From Micromonospora saelicesensis (GTDB lineage: Bacteria > Actinomycetota > Actinomycetes > Mycobacteriales > Micromonosporaceae): a DNA stretch of 64,000 bases. The stretch spans positions 968,434 through 1,032,433 of the forward strand of contig NZ_FMCR01000003.1 of NCBI RefSeq assembly GCF_900091575.1, read 5' to 3'. Positions 32,519 to 40,708 of the stretch are shown one piece after another (the first letter of the stretch is position 1; the number at the start of each line of letters is the position of its first letter). The position numbers and the translations under genes are program-made. The notes below the pieces were generated by a model. It was not told the origin of the DNA and did not search any database. It saw only the letters and a list, made by a program, of their open reading frames with translations.

Positions 32519-35193
32519 AGACGGCGGAGATCAAGCGGCGGTACCTCGCGCACTTCGAGGCGAATGGCCACGCCGTGGTGCCGTCCGCTCCGCTGCCCGC
32601 CATCAGCGACCCGAACCTGCTGTTCGTCAATGCCGGCATGGTGCAGTTCGTCCCGTACTTCCTGGGTCAGCAGACGCCCGCGTACCAGCGGGCGGTCAGC
32701 GTGCAGAAGTGCATCCGTACCCCGGACATCGACGAGGTCGGTAAGACCAGCCGGCACGGCACGTTCTTCCAGATGAACGGCAACTTCTCCTTCGGTGACT
32801 ACTTCAAGGCCGGCGCGATCCCGCTGGCCTGGGAGTTGTCCACGAAGCCGATCGCCGAGGGTGGTTACGGGCTGGATCCGGAGCGGATCTGGCCGACGGT
32901 CTACCTCGACGACGACGAGGCGTACGAGATCTGGCGGTCGGTCGGCGTGCCGGCCGAGCGGATCGTCCGCCGGGGCAAGGCGGACAACTTCTGGTCCATG
33001 GGCATTCCCGGGCCGTGCGGTCCGTCGTCGGAGCTGTTCTACGACCGGGGCCCGGAGTACGGCCGGGAGGGCGGCCCGGCGGTCGACGAGGACCGGTACA
33101 TGGAGTACTGGAACCTCGTCTTCATGCAGTTCGAGCGGGGTCCGGGCACCACCAAGGAGGACTACCCGATCCTGGGTGACCTGCCGGCGAAGAACATCGA
33201 CACCGGCATGGGCCTGGAGCGGATGGCCTCGATCCTGCAGGGTGTCGACAACCTGTACGAGATCGACGAGGTCCGGCCGATCCTGGCCCGGGCGGCCGAG
33301 CTGACCGGTAAGCGCTACGGCGCGCACTCCGGGCATGTGGCCAGCGAGTCGCACCCGGACGACGTCCGGCTGCGGGTGATCGCGGACCACGTGCGGACCG
33401 CGCTGATGCTGATCGGCGACGGCGTGACCCCGTCCAACGAGGGTCGCGGGTACGTGCTGCGCCGGATCATGCGCCGGGCGATCCGGTCGATCCGGCTGCT
33501 GGGCTGGCAGGAGCGGGCGCTGCCCGAGCTGCTGCCGGTGGCCCGGGACTGCATGGCGCCGTCGTACCCGGAGCTGGCGACCGACTTCGACCGGATCGCG
33601 GATTACGCGTACGCGGAGGAGGAGGCGTTCCTGTCCACCCTGCGGGCGGGCACCACGATCCTGGACACCGCGATCGCGGAGACCCGTACGGCGGGCGGCT
33701 CGGCGCTGTCCGGGGCGAAGGCGTTCCAGCTGCACGACACCTACGGCTTCCCGATCGATCTGACCCTGGAGATCGCCGCGGAGCAGGGCCTCACTGTCGA
33801 CGACGAGGGGTTCCGGCGGCTGATGGCCGACCAGCGGACCCGGGCGAAGGCGGACGCGCAGGCCCGCAAGACGGGGCACGTCGACCTGTCGGCGTACCGG
33901 TCGGTGCTCGACGCGGGTGGTCCGGTGACGTTCACCGGGTACAGCGAGGTGTCCCGCGAGTCGACGGTGCGGGCGCTGCTCGGCGCCGACGGTCCGCGTC
34001 AGGCGGCGACCGAGGGCGACACCATCGAGCTGGTGCTGGACACCACCCCGTTCTACGCCGAGGGCGGTGGGCAGCAGCCCGACCAGGGCATGATCACGGT
34101 TGGTGGCGGGCAGGTCGAGGTGCTCGACGTGCAGCAGCCGGTGCCCGGTCTGATCGTGCACCGCGCGCGGGTGATCCGGGGCGAGGTACGCGCCGGTGAG
34201 GCCGGCTTCGCCGAGATCGACACGACCCGACGTCGGGCGATCTCCCGGTCGCACACCGCCACGCACCTGGTGCACCAGACCATGCGCAACTTCCTCGGAG
34301 AGTCGGCCACGCAGGCCGGGTCGCTGAACGCCCCCGGTCGGCTCCGGTTCGACTTCAACACCCCGACCGGGGTGTCGCCGAGCGTCCTGCGCGACGTGGA
34401 GCAGCAGGTCAACGAGGTGCTCCTGGCCGACCTGGAGGTGCACGCCTTCATCACCTCGTTGGAGGAGGCGCGGCGCATCGGCGCGATGGCGCTCTTCGGC
34501 GAGAAGTACGGCGAGGAGGTGCGGGTCGTCGAGGTGGGTGACTACGCCCGGGAGTTGTGCGGCGGCACGCACGTGGCCCGCTCGGCCCAGCTCGGCCTCG
34601 TGAAGATCCTCTCCGAGTCGTCGATCGGCTCCGGTGTCCGCCGCGTCGAGGCGCTGGTCGGCATGGACGCCTTCGGCTTCCTGGCCAAGGAGCACCTGCT
34701 GGTCTCCCGGCTGGCCGAGTTGTACCGGGTGCCCAACGACCAGGTCGCCGACCGGGTGGAGCAGACCGTCACCCAGCTTCGGGACGCCGAGAAGGAGCTG
34801 GAGAAGCTGCGCGCCCAGCTGGTGCTGGGTGGCGCGGCGGCGCTCGCGGCGCAGGCCAAGGACGTGCGCGGGGTCGCGTACGTGGGCACCGAGGCGCCGG
34901 AGGGCGCGGCCGGCAACGACGTGCGCACCCTGGCCCAGGAGATCCGCGGCAAGATCGACCCGGCGCGGCCGGCGGTCGTCGCGGTGGCGGCGCGGTCGAA
35001 CGGCAAGGCGTCCCTGGTGGTCGCGGTCAACGCGGCGGCGCGCAGCCGCGGCCTGGCCGCGTCGGATCTGGTGAAGGCGGCGTTCTCCGGGCGCGGAGGA
35101 GGCAGCCCCGACCTGGCCCAGGGCGGCGGTCTGCCGGCGGTCGAGGCGCCGAACCTGCTGCTCACCGTCGAGAAGGCGATCACTGAGGCGTGA
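32515..35193 (+). CDS. alaS: Alanyl-tRNA synthetase
   Basis: An 892-residue class II synthetase with all expected parts. The catalytic core begins [27 protein letters not shown] and includes [14 protein letters not shown] and FSFGDYFK. The editing domain has the zinc site HTATH (near residue 580) and the CGGTH motif (near 683), which removes Ser and Gly mischarged on tRNA-Ala. The C-Ala domain with its Gly-rich [14 protein letters not shown] occupies the end. It is translationally coupled to the small membrane protein upstream. Confidence 0.97.
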   Translation: [892 protein letters not shown]

Positions 35194-35265
35194 TAGATCA
35201 TCACTGTGAGTCAGGGCGGGCCGATTGGTCCGCCCTGGTTCGTTCCCGGCTGGTGGTGACCGTCG

Positions 35266-35724
35266 GTGGCTGAGCTGACGCGTGGTGTGCGGATCGGCGT
35301 GGATGTCGGTCAGGTGCGGGTGGGCGTCTCCCGCTCGGATCCGGACGGGATCTTGGCAACACCGCTGGTCACCCTGGCCCGCGATCTCACGGCGGCGCCG
35401 GACGCGGTGCCGAGCGACCTCGCCGAGTTGGCCGCGTTGGTGGCCGAGCACGAGGCCGTCGGGGTCGTCGTCGGCCTTCCGGTCAATCTCGCCGGCAAGC
35501 ATGGCCCTGCGGCCGTCCATGTGAAGGCGTACGCTGACCGACTGGTCGATGTGATAGCGCCTGTTCCGGTAACGCTCACTGACGAGAGGATGTCGACCGT
35601 GGTCGCTTCTCGTAGGCTTGCCGAGCGTGGCGTCCGAGGTAAACGTCAACGTGCGGTTGTCGATCAGGCGGCCGCGGTGGAGATCCTGCAGAGCTGGCTG
35701 GACGCGCAGCGGAGGCGGATGTAA
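35266..35724 (+). CDS. ruvX: Putative pre-16S rRNA nuclease RuvX (YqgF)
   Basis: A 152-residue RNase H-fold protein. The first catalytic Asp lies in RIGVDVGQVRVGVSRSDPDG, and VGVVVGLPVNLAGKHGPAA and VTLTDERMSTVVASRRL are YqgF hallmarks. In E. coli the family matures the 5' end of 16S rRNA. It starts at a GTG. Its TAA shares its last base with the mltG ATG (TAATG), so the two are coupled. The order alaS-ruvX-mltG-aroE is conserved in actinobacteria. Confidence 0.93.
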   Translation: MAELTRGVRIGVDVGQVRVGVSRSDPDGILATPLVTLARDLTAAPDAVPSDLAELAALVAEHEAVGVVVGLPVNLAGKHGPAAVHVKAYADRLVDVIAPVPVTLTDERMSTVVASRRLAERGVRGKRQRAVVDQAAAVEILQSWLDAQRRRM

Positions 35725-36926
35725 TGATCGACGATCTGGATCTTGGGTTCGACGAGCCGGAGCGGGGGGAGAAGGGTCGGCACCGGCGCGGCTTCCGCAA
35801 GCGCAAGGGCGGGTCCGGCGGCGGCGGCGGGGGCCGGGGCAAGACATTCCTGGCCCTGCTGATGGCACTGCTCCTGTTGGGCGGCATCGGCGGCGGCGCG
35901 TTCTACGGCTTCGACCGCATCCAGAACTACTTCGTCACCCCCGACTACGACGGCAGCGGGACCGGTGAGATCACCGTCGAGATCAAGAACGGCGCGCTGC
36001 TCGCCGACATGGCCGACGCCCTCGTCGCGGCCGACGTGGTGAAGAGCCAGAAGGCTTTCATCGAGGCGGCCGAGGCCAACTCGCGCAGCAAGAACATCCA
36101 GCCGGGCACGTACAAGCTGCGCAAGCAGATGAGCGGCGCGAGCGCCGTGACCGCGATGCTCGACCTGAAGAACAAGATCGTCAACGGGCTGACCATCCCC
36201 GAGGGCCGCACGAGCCTCAACATCTACAAGCTGCTCTCCGAGAAGACCAAGATCCCGGTCAAGGACTTCCAGGCCGCCGCGAAGGACCCGAAGGCGCTCG
36301 GCATCCCGGACTGGTGGTTCACGCGCGGCGACGGCAAGAAGAGCGTCAAGTCCATCGAGGGTTTCCTCTTCCCGGACACGTACGAGATCCCGCCGAAGTC
36401 CACGGCCCAGAGCATCCTCAAGCTGATGGTGAACCGCTTCCTCTCGGTGACCGTGGAGATGAAGTTCGCCGACCGGGTGCAGGAGGAACGCAAGGTCAGC
36501 CCGTACGAGGCGCTGATCGTGGCGTCGCTGGCCCAGGCCGAGGCCGGCAACAAGGACGACCTGGGCAAGGTCGCCCGGGTGGCCTACAACCGGGTGTACG
36601 GCGAGTTCGACTGCAACTGCCTGGAGATGGACGTCACGGTCAACTACTACCTGGAGTCGATCGGTAAGCCGACCAAGTCGTCCAAGCAGATGACCTCGGC
36701 CGAGCTGGACGACCCGAAGAACCCGTACAACCGCAAGCTGCGGGGCATGATCCCCACCCCGATCAACAACCCCGGCAAGCAGGCCCTGGAAGGGGCGATG
36801 GACACGCCGGTGGGCAAGTGGCTCTACTTCGTGGCCATCGACAAGGAGGGCCACTCGGAGTTCGCCGAGACGTACGAGCAGCACAAGCGCAACGAGAACA
36901 AGGCTCGAGAGGCCGGCATTATCTGA
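35724..36926 (+). CDS. mltG: Endolytic murein transglycosylase MltG
   Basis: A 400-residue YceG/MltG protein. It has a basic, Gly-rich cytoplasmic N-terminus (1-40), a membrane anchor at about 41-63 (TFLALLMALLLLGGIGGGAFYGF), a LysM-like subdomain (ITVEIKNGALLADMADALVAADVV) and the catalytic domain, with SIEGFLFPDTYEIP and VASLAQAEAG. In E. coli the latter reads ASIVEKET; here the first Glu is Gln271 and the second is kept as Glu273, the likely catalytic acid. The ending LRGMIPTPINNPG is also typical. It cuts nascent glycan strands and helps set their length. Confidence 0.94.
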   Translation: MIDDLDLGFDEPERGEKGRHRRGFRKRKGGSGGGGGGRGKTFLALLMALLLLGGIGGGAFYGFDRIQNYFVTPDYDGSGTGEITVEIKNGALLADMADALVAADVVKSQKAFIEAAEANSRSKNIQPGTYKLRKQMSGASAVTAMLDLKNKIVNGLTIPEGRTSLNIYKLLSEKTKIPVKDFQAAAKDPKALGIPDWWFTRGDGKKSVKSIEGFLFPDTYEIPPKSTAQSILKLMVNRFLSVTVEMKFADRVQEERKVSPYEALIVASLAQAEAGNKDDLGKVARVAYNRVYGEFDCNCLEMDVTVNYYLESIGKPTKSSKQMTSAELDDPKNPYNRKLRGMIPTPINNPGKQALEGAMDTPVGKWLYFVAIDKEGHSEFAETYEQHKRNENKAREAGII

Positions 36927-36943
36927 CCGGCCGGGTTACGCCA

Positions 36944-37002
36944 TAAAGGCTCCCTTCCCATTGCGACCGCAATTATGGTCGCTGTCGGGAAGGGAGCCTT
37001 TA
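36944..37002. terminator. Two-tier terminator hairpin after mltG
   Basis: An outer 16-bp perfect stem (TAAAGGCTCCCTTCCC at 36944-36959 with 36987-37002) encloses an inner 6-bp stem (GCGACC at 36963-36968 with GGTCGC at 36977-36982). It lies between convergent genes, with A/T-rich outer ends on both sides, and should stop transcription from both directions. Confidence 0.85.
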
Positions 37003-37037
37003 CGGTTCAGCACTGACGCGCAATTACTGCGTCATTG

Positions 37038-37529
37038 TCAGTGACTCGTGCCGGTCCACGTGCCGGTGCGCGGGTTGAGGAACGTCCACACGCCGTTGCT
37101 GTTCTGCTTGCGCAGACCGAACGTGCGGTTGTAGCCGTAGTAGAAGTACCCGGTCTGGGTGCTCGTGTCGAACCCGGTGTTGCGGTTGACCGCGCCGTAC
37201 GCCTCGCCCCAGGTCTGCGGCCCGACCGACCCGTCGATGCCGACGTTCATCACGTCCTGCCAGGTCCTGGTCTTGGCGGCGGTGTTGGAGCCGAACTCCC
37301 CGTCGATGAAGCTGGTGCCGACGGTGCCGCTCAGGTCGTCGGCCCAGACGATGGCCTGCCAGAGCCGCACGATGTTGCCGCTACGGACGCAGGAGCTGGA
37401 CTGGCACAGCTGGTGGTTGTCGGACCAGCTGCCCGCAGCGGCGTCCGCCCGCGCGGGAACGGCGGTCATCAGCGAAAGACTGAAAACCGCAGCAATCGCG
37501 ATAAGGGCACGGAGAATGCTCTTGTTCAA
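37038..37529 (-). CDS. Secreted peptidoglycan-binding-domain protein
   Basis: Codes for 163 residues from a TTG at 37529 (LNKSILRALIAIAAVFSLSLM), five bases after AAGGGG. A signal peptide of about 31 residues (to VPARADA) leads to a small exported protein. The body resembles a peptidoglycan-binding (PG_binding_1-like) domain: IVRLWQAIVWADDLSGTVGTSFIDGEFGSNTAAKTRTWQDVMNVGIDGSVGPQTWGEAY. The rest (FYYGYNRTFGLRKQNSNGVWTFLNPRTGTW) is not recognised. Longer in-frame starts exist but lack signal-peptide form. It sits on the opposite strand between mltG and aroE, where the usual order has nothing, so it looks like a local insertion. Confidence 0.8.
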   Translation of the reverse strand: MNKSILRALIAIAAVFSLSLMTAVPARADAAAGSWSDNHQLCQSSSCVRSGNIVRLWQAIVWADDLSGTVGTSFIDGEFGSNTAAKTRTWQDVMNVGIDGSVGPQTWGEAYGAVNRNTGFDTSTQTGYFYYGYNRTFGLRKQNSNGVWTFLNPRTGTWTGTSH

Positions 37530-37737
37530 GGTTTCCCCTTTTTCGATCGGCGCTTCCGTCCCCGGAATGCTTTCACCAACGTCGATGTGGGTCAAGCGAT
37601 GACGCGGTCGCCCAGGGTGGCCGCAGAACCGGTTCCCTGGTGTCCGGGCCGCGGTGCTGGGTACTGTCGATCCCGACGTGCGGGGGAGAGCGGGGACGTG
37701 ATGTCGACAGTGATCGGGCCACCTGCCGCGACCGGCG

Positions 37738-38568
37738 GTGATCGTGTCGACCCATAGGGCCGCAGTGCTGGGCAAGCCGATCGCGCACTCCCTCTCCCCG
37801 GTGATCCACACCGCGGGTTACGTCGCCGCCGGGCTGACCGGGTGGTCGTACACCCGGATCGAGTGCGCGGCGGCGGAGCTGCCGGATCTGGTCGCCGGCC
37901 TGGGCCCGGAGTGGGCCGGGTTGTCGGTGACCATGCCGGGCAAGGAGGCGGCGCTCGCCGTGGCCGACGCCGCGTCGCCGGTCGCCGCCGCCGTCGGCGC
38001 GGCCAACACGTTGGTACGCCGTCCGGACGGCTCCTGGTACGCGGACAACACCGACGTCGCCGGCATGGTGCGGGTGCTCACCGACGCCGGCGTGAGCGCC
38101 GGTGCCGCCGTGACGGTGCTCGGCGCCGGGGGGACGGCCCGCGCCGCGCTCGCCGCCGCCGCCCAGCTCGCGTGCTCGTCGGTGACGGTGGTGGCCCGCC
38201 GACCCGAGGCGGTCGACGAGCTACGCCCGGTGGCCGGCGCGGTGGGCGTCGCGCTGACGCCCGCCCCATGGGCCGATGCGCCCCGGCAACTCTCCACCGC
38301 CGACGTGGTCGTCTCCACGGTGCCGAAGGGGGTCGCCGACCCACTGGCCGGCGCGGTGGCCTGGCGGTCGGGCGCGGTGTTCTTCGACGCGCTCTACGAC
38401 CCGTGGCCGACACCGCTGGCGACGGCCGCCGACGCGGCGGGCTGCCGGATCGTCTCCGGCCTGGACCTGCTGCTGGCCCAGGCCGTCGGGCAGTTCGAGC
38501 AGTTCACCGGCGTCACCGCGCCGAGGGCGGCGATGGCCGCCGCGCTGACTGCCGCTCGCTCCGGCTGA
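37738..38568 (+). CDS. aroE: Shikimate dehydrogenase
   Basis: Codes for 276 residues. It reduces 3-dehydroshikimate to shikimate with NADPH. The substrate-binding GKPIAHSLSPVIHTAGY, the VTMPGKEAA segment with the catalytic Lys, ADNTDVAGMV, the NADP motif VLGAGGTARAA and the C-terminal GLDLLLAQAVGQFEQFTG are all present. GTG 37738 was used; GTG 37744 is also possible. In related genomes aroE is followed closely by aroC; here about 13.9 kb of surface-glycan genes intervene. Confidence 0.94.
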   Translation: MIVSTHRAAVLGKPIAHSLSPVIHTAGYVAAGLTGWSYTRIECAAAELPDLVAGLGPEWAGLSVTMPGKEAALAVADAASPVAAAVGAANTLVRRPDGSWYADNTDVAGMVRVLTDAGVSAGAAVTVLGAGGTARAALAAAAQLACSSVTVVARRPEAVDELRPVAGAVGVALTPAPWADAPRQLSTADVVVSTVPKGVADPLAGAVAWRSGAVFFDALYDPWPTPLATAADAAGCRIVSGLDLLLAQAVGQFEQFTGVTAPRAAMAAALTAARSG

Positions 38569-38618
38569 CGGACCGAACAGACGGTCCGGGGCGGTCGCCG
38601 ATGGTCGCGACGCGTTCC

Positions 38619-38630
38619 GGAAGCGCTTCC
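38619..38630 (+). promoter_or_regulatory. LacI-type operator palindrome upstream of the GH26-like gene
   Basis: GGAAGCGCTTCC is a perfect 12-bp palindrome with a central CG, the form recognised by LacI/GalR-family sugar regulators. TTGACT at 38642-38647, a good -35 box, begins 12 bp downstream, with CAAGGT at 38666-38671 as a weak -10. The downstream gene is a glycoside hydrolase, which fits sugar-responsive control. No LacI-family gene is in the window. Confidence 0.5.
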
Positions 38631-38836
38631 AACGCATCCCGTTGACTCCGCGCGTGCTCCCCAGGCAAGGTGTGTGGCGGGGCTTCGGTCGCACCCGCGG
38701 CCAGAGCCCCTGATTTCCCTGAGGCGGTTTCTTAGCTGACGGTTAAGACGCGCTTACGGAAAACTGTCCTACCTGCCACATGTCCTGGTCATCGATACGC
38801 TGCTCACCGTTACGGACGCAGACACAGGGAGTTTCC

Positions 38837-40543
38837 TTGACCAGGCACGGACTGCACCGCATCACCCGGTTCCGCTCCGGACCCCGGCGTAAGGCGATTG
38901 CCATCGGCGTGGTCGGCGGCTCGGTGGTGGCCGGCATCGTCGCGACCATGATGCCGCTGCTGGCCAGCGACGACCTGTCGATCCGGGCGGCGGCCGACAC
39001 CACCGCCACCGCGGTGTCGCAGGACGGTGACAACGCGGCCAAGTCGACGCTGGCGACCTGCGCGACGCGCTGCGACGGCAACCCGCGCGGTGGCCGCGAG
39101 GCGGTCATCGAGTTCGCGGTGACCACGGTGCCGGCCAACGCGGTCAACATCCGGGCGACGCTGCGGGTGCACGCCTGGCAGCAGTTCGCCGCAACGGTGA
39201 CGGCGCACGCCTCACCGCTGAGCGCCCGCGAGTCGCGGCCGCCGCTGACGCCGGCCGGTGCCGCACTGGACAGCGTGACCAGCGTGTCCAAGGGTTTCAA
39301 CGAGTGGGACGTCTCCAAACTGGTCACCGGCAACGGCACCTGGACGGTCTCGTTGGCGCAGAGCGGCCTGGAGAGCCGGATCTACTGGGCGTCGGTCGAG
39401 AACCGCAACACGGACCTGCGACCCGGCCTGCTGATCAGCTACGACCTCGGGGCCCGGCCGTCGCCGGTGACGACGACCCGGCCGGCACCGCCGCCGTCGC
39501 CGAGCGCGTCGCCGACCACCGCCGCGCCGAAGCCGTCGCCGACCATCGCTCCGACCCGGACGCCGACCCCGAGCGCCAGCGGCACCCTCCCGTCCGGCAA
39601 GTGTGGTTCCGTCTCGGACAAGCTCGTCCCGTCCTGTGGCGCCTGGTGGGGCATGTACTCGCCCGCCGGAGCGGCCGGCGGTTGGGACCACGGCAAGGCC
39701 GTCACCGACGTGGAGACGCAGGTCGGGCGCAAGTTCGACATCGTGCACCGCTACCACGACTTCTCCAACGCCGGCAGCAACGGCGCCTTCCCCGACGTGT
39801 ACGAGTCGCAGCAGATGCGCGAAGGCCGGTTGATGTTCTTCGCCTGGGAGTCCCGTGACTTCTCCGCCGGCACCACCCTCAAGTGGTCGGACGTCTACGG
39901 CGGCAAGCAGGACGACACCATCGACGCGGTCGCGGGCCGGATCCGCGCCGCAGGCGTACCGGTCTTCATCGGCTTCGACCACGAGCCGGAGGACGAGCCG
40001 GACAAGGGCAGCGACGCCGACTTCGTCCGGGCCTGGCGCTACGTCCACGAGCGGTTCGCCAACGCCGGCGCGACCAACGCGGTCTGGGTCTGGACGATGA
40101 TGGGTTGGTCCGGGCACTACTCCCGGTACGCCGGCCTGTACCCCGGTGACCGGTACGTCGACTGGGTGGCCTACGACCCGTACAACTTCCACGTCTGCAA
40201 CGGCAGCACGGTGTGGAAGAGCCCGAGCACGACGGTCGGTGGCTTCTACCGGTGGCTGGACGACAACGGCATCGGCGCGGGCAAACCCCGGATGCTCGCC
40301 GAGTTCGGCACCAACTTCAACTCCGCCGACCTGGGTGCCAAGCAGCGCTGGTTCCAGGAGTTCCCGGCGGCGCTGAAGGCGCACCCGAAGATCAAGGCGG
40401 CGATCTACTTCAACTCGGCCGGTATGACCAGCCGCACGTCGACCTGCGACATGACGATGAATCACGACGCCTCGGCGGTGGCCGGCTTCGCGCAGGCCGG
40501 ACGGGACCCCTACCTGCGGCAACCCACCGGAGGTAACCGCTGA
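38837..40543 (+). CDS. Secreted GH26-like glycoside hydrolase with N-terminal DNRLRE-like domain
   Basis: Codes for 568 residues from TTG 38837, five bases after AGGGAG. An N-terminal signal/membrane segment (AIAIGVVGGSVVAGIVATMMPLLA, about 20-43) is followed by a DNRLRE-like beta domain (about 55-205, GGREAVIEFAVTTVPANAVNIRATLRV), a Pro/Ser/Thr linker (about 208-252), and a catalytic barrel related to family 26 (beta-mannanase type). Glu383 in GFDHEPEDE is the likely acid/base and Glu489 in MLAEFGTN the nucleophile. It would cut a beta-linked glycan at the cell surface. It opens the glycan locus, where hydrolases often trim or release the polymer. The substrate is inferred only broadly. Confidence 0.8.
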   Translation: MTRHGLHRITRFRSGPRRKAIAIGVVGGSVVAGIVATMMPLLASDDLSIRAAADTTATAVSQDGDNAAKSTLATCATRCDGNPRGGREAVIEFAVTTVPANAVNIRATLRVHAWQQFAATVTAHASPLSARESRPPLTPAGAALDSVTSVSKGFNEWDVSKLVTGNGTWTVSLAQSGLESRIYWASVENRNTDLRPGLLISYDLGARPSPVTTTRPAPPPSPSASPTTAAPKPSPTIAPTRTPTPSASGTLPSGKCGSVSDKLVPSCGAWWGMYSPAGAAGGWDHGKAVTDVETQVGRKFDIVHRYHDFSNAGSNGAFPDVYESQQMREGRLMFFAWESRDFSAGTTLKWSDVYGGKQDDTIDAVAGRIRAAGVPVFIGFDHEPEDEPDKGSDADFVRAWRYVHERFANAGATNAVWVWTMMGWSGHYSRYAGLYPGDRYVDWVAYDPYNFHVCNGSTVWKSPSTTVGGFYRWLDDNGIGAGKPRMLAEFGTNFNSADLGAKQRWFQEFPAALKAHPKIKAAIYFNSAGMTSRTSTCDMTMNHDASAVAGFAQAGRDPYLRQPTGGNR

Positions 40544-40572
40544 CGTTCGAGACGGGCTGACCGGACGGCGTT

Positions 40573-40604
40573 CGCCGGGGGGTCGGACATCCGATCCTCC
40601 GGCG
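40573..40604 (+). terminator. Terminator hairpin after the GH26-like gene
   Basis: 15-nt arms (40573-40587 and 40590-40604) pair throughout with two G-T wobbles; the left arm begins CGCCGGGGG and the right ends CCTCCGGCG. GTTCTGT follows. It lies 30 nt past the stop, so the next gene probably has its own promoter. Confidence 0.7.
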
Positions 40605-40708
40605 TTCTGTCGGCTTGCGGATTCATGCACCGCCCAATCGGCGGATTTTGTTAACCAGGCTGGACGAGGCACGCTACCTCGGGTTCTCATCCAATCTGGA
40701 GGCGCAGC

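Noticed and set aside
32074..35868. Minus-strand open frame of 1264 codons opposite alaS and ruvX
   Set aside because: It is the GC-driven antisense shadow of alaS, ruvX and the small genes; the translation is Arg/His/Asp/Val-rich with no domain, while the plus-strand proteins are fully conserved.
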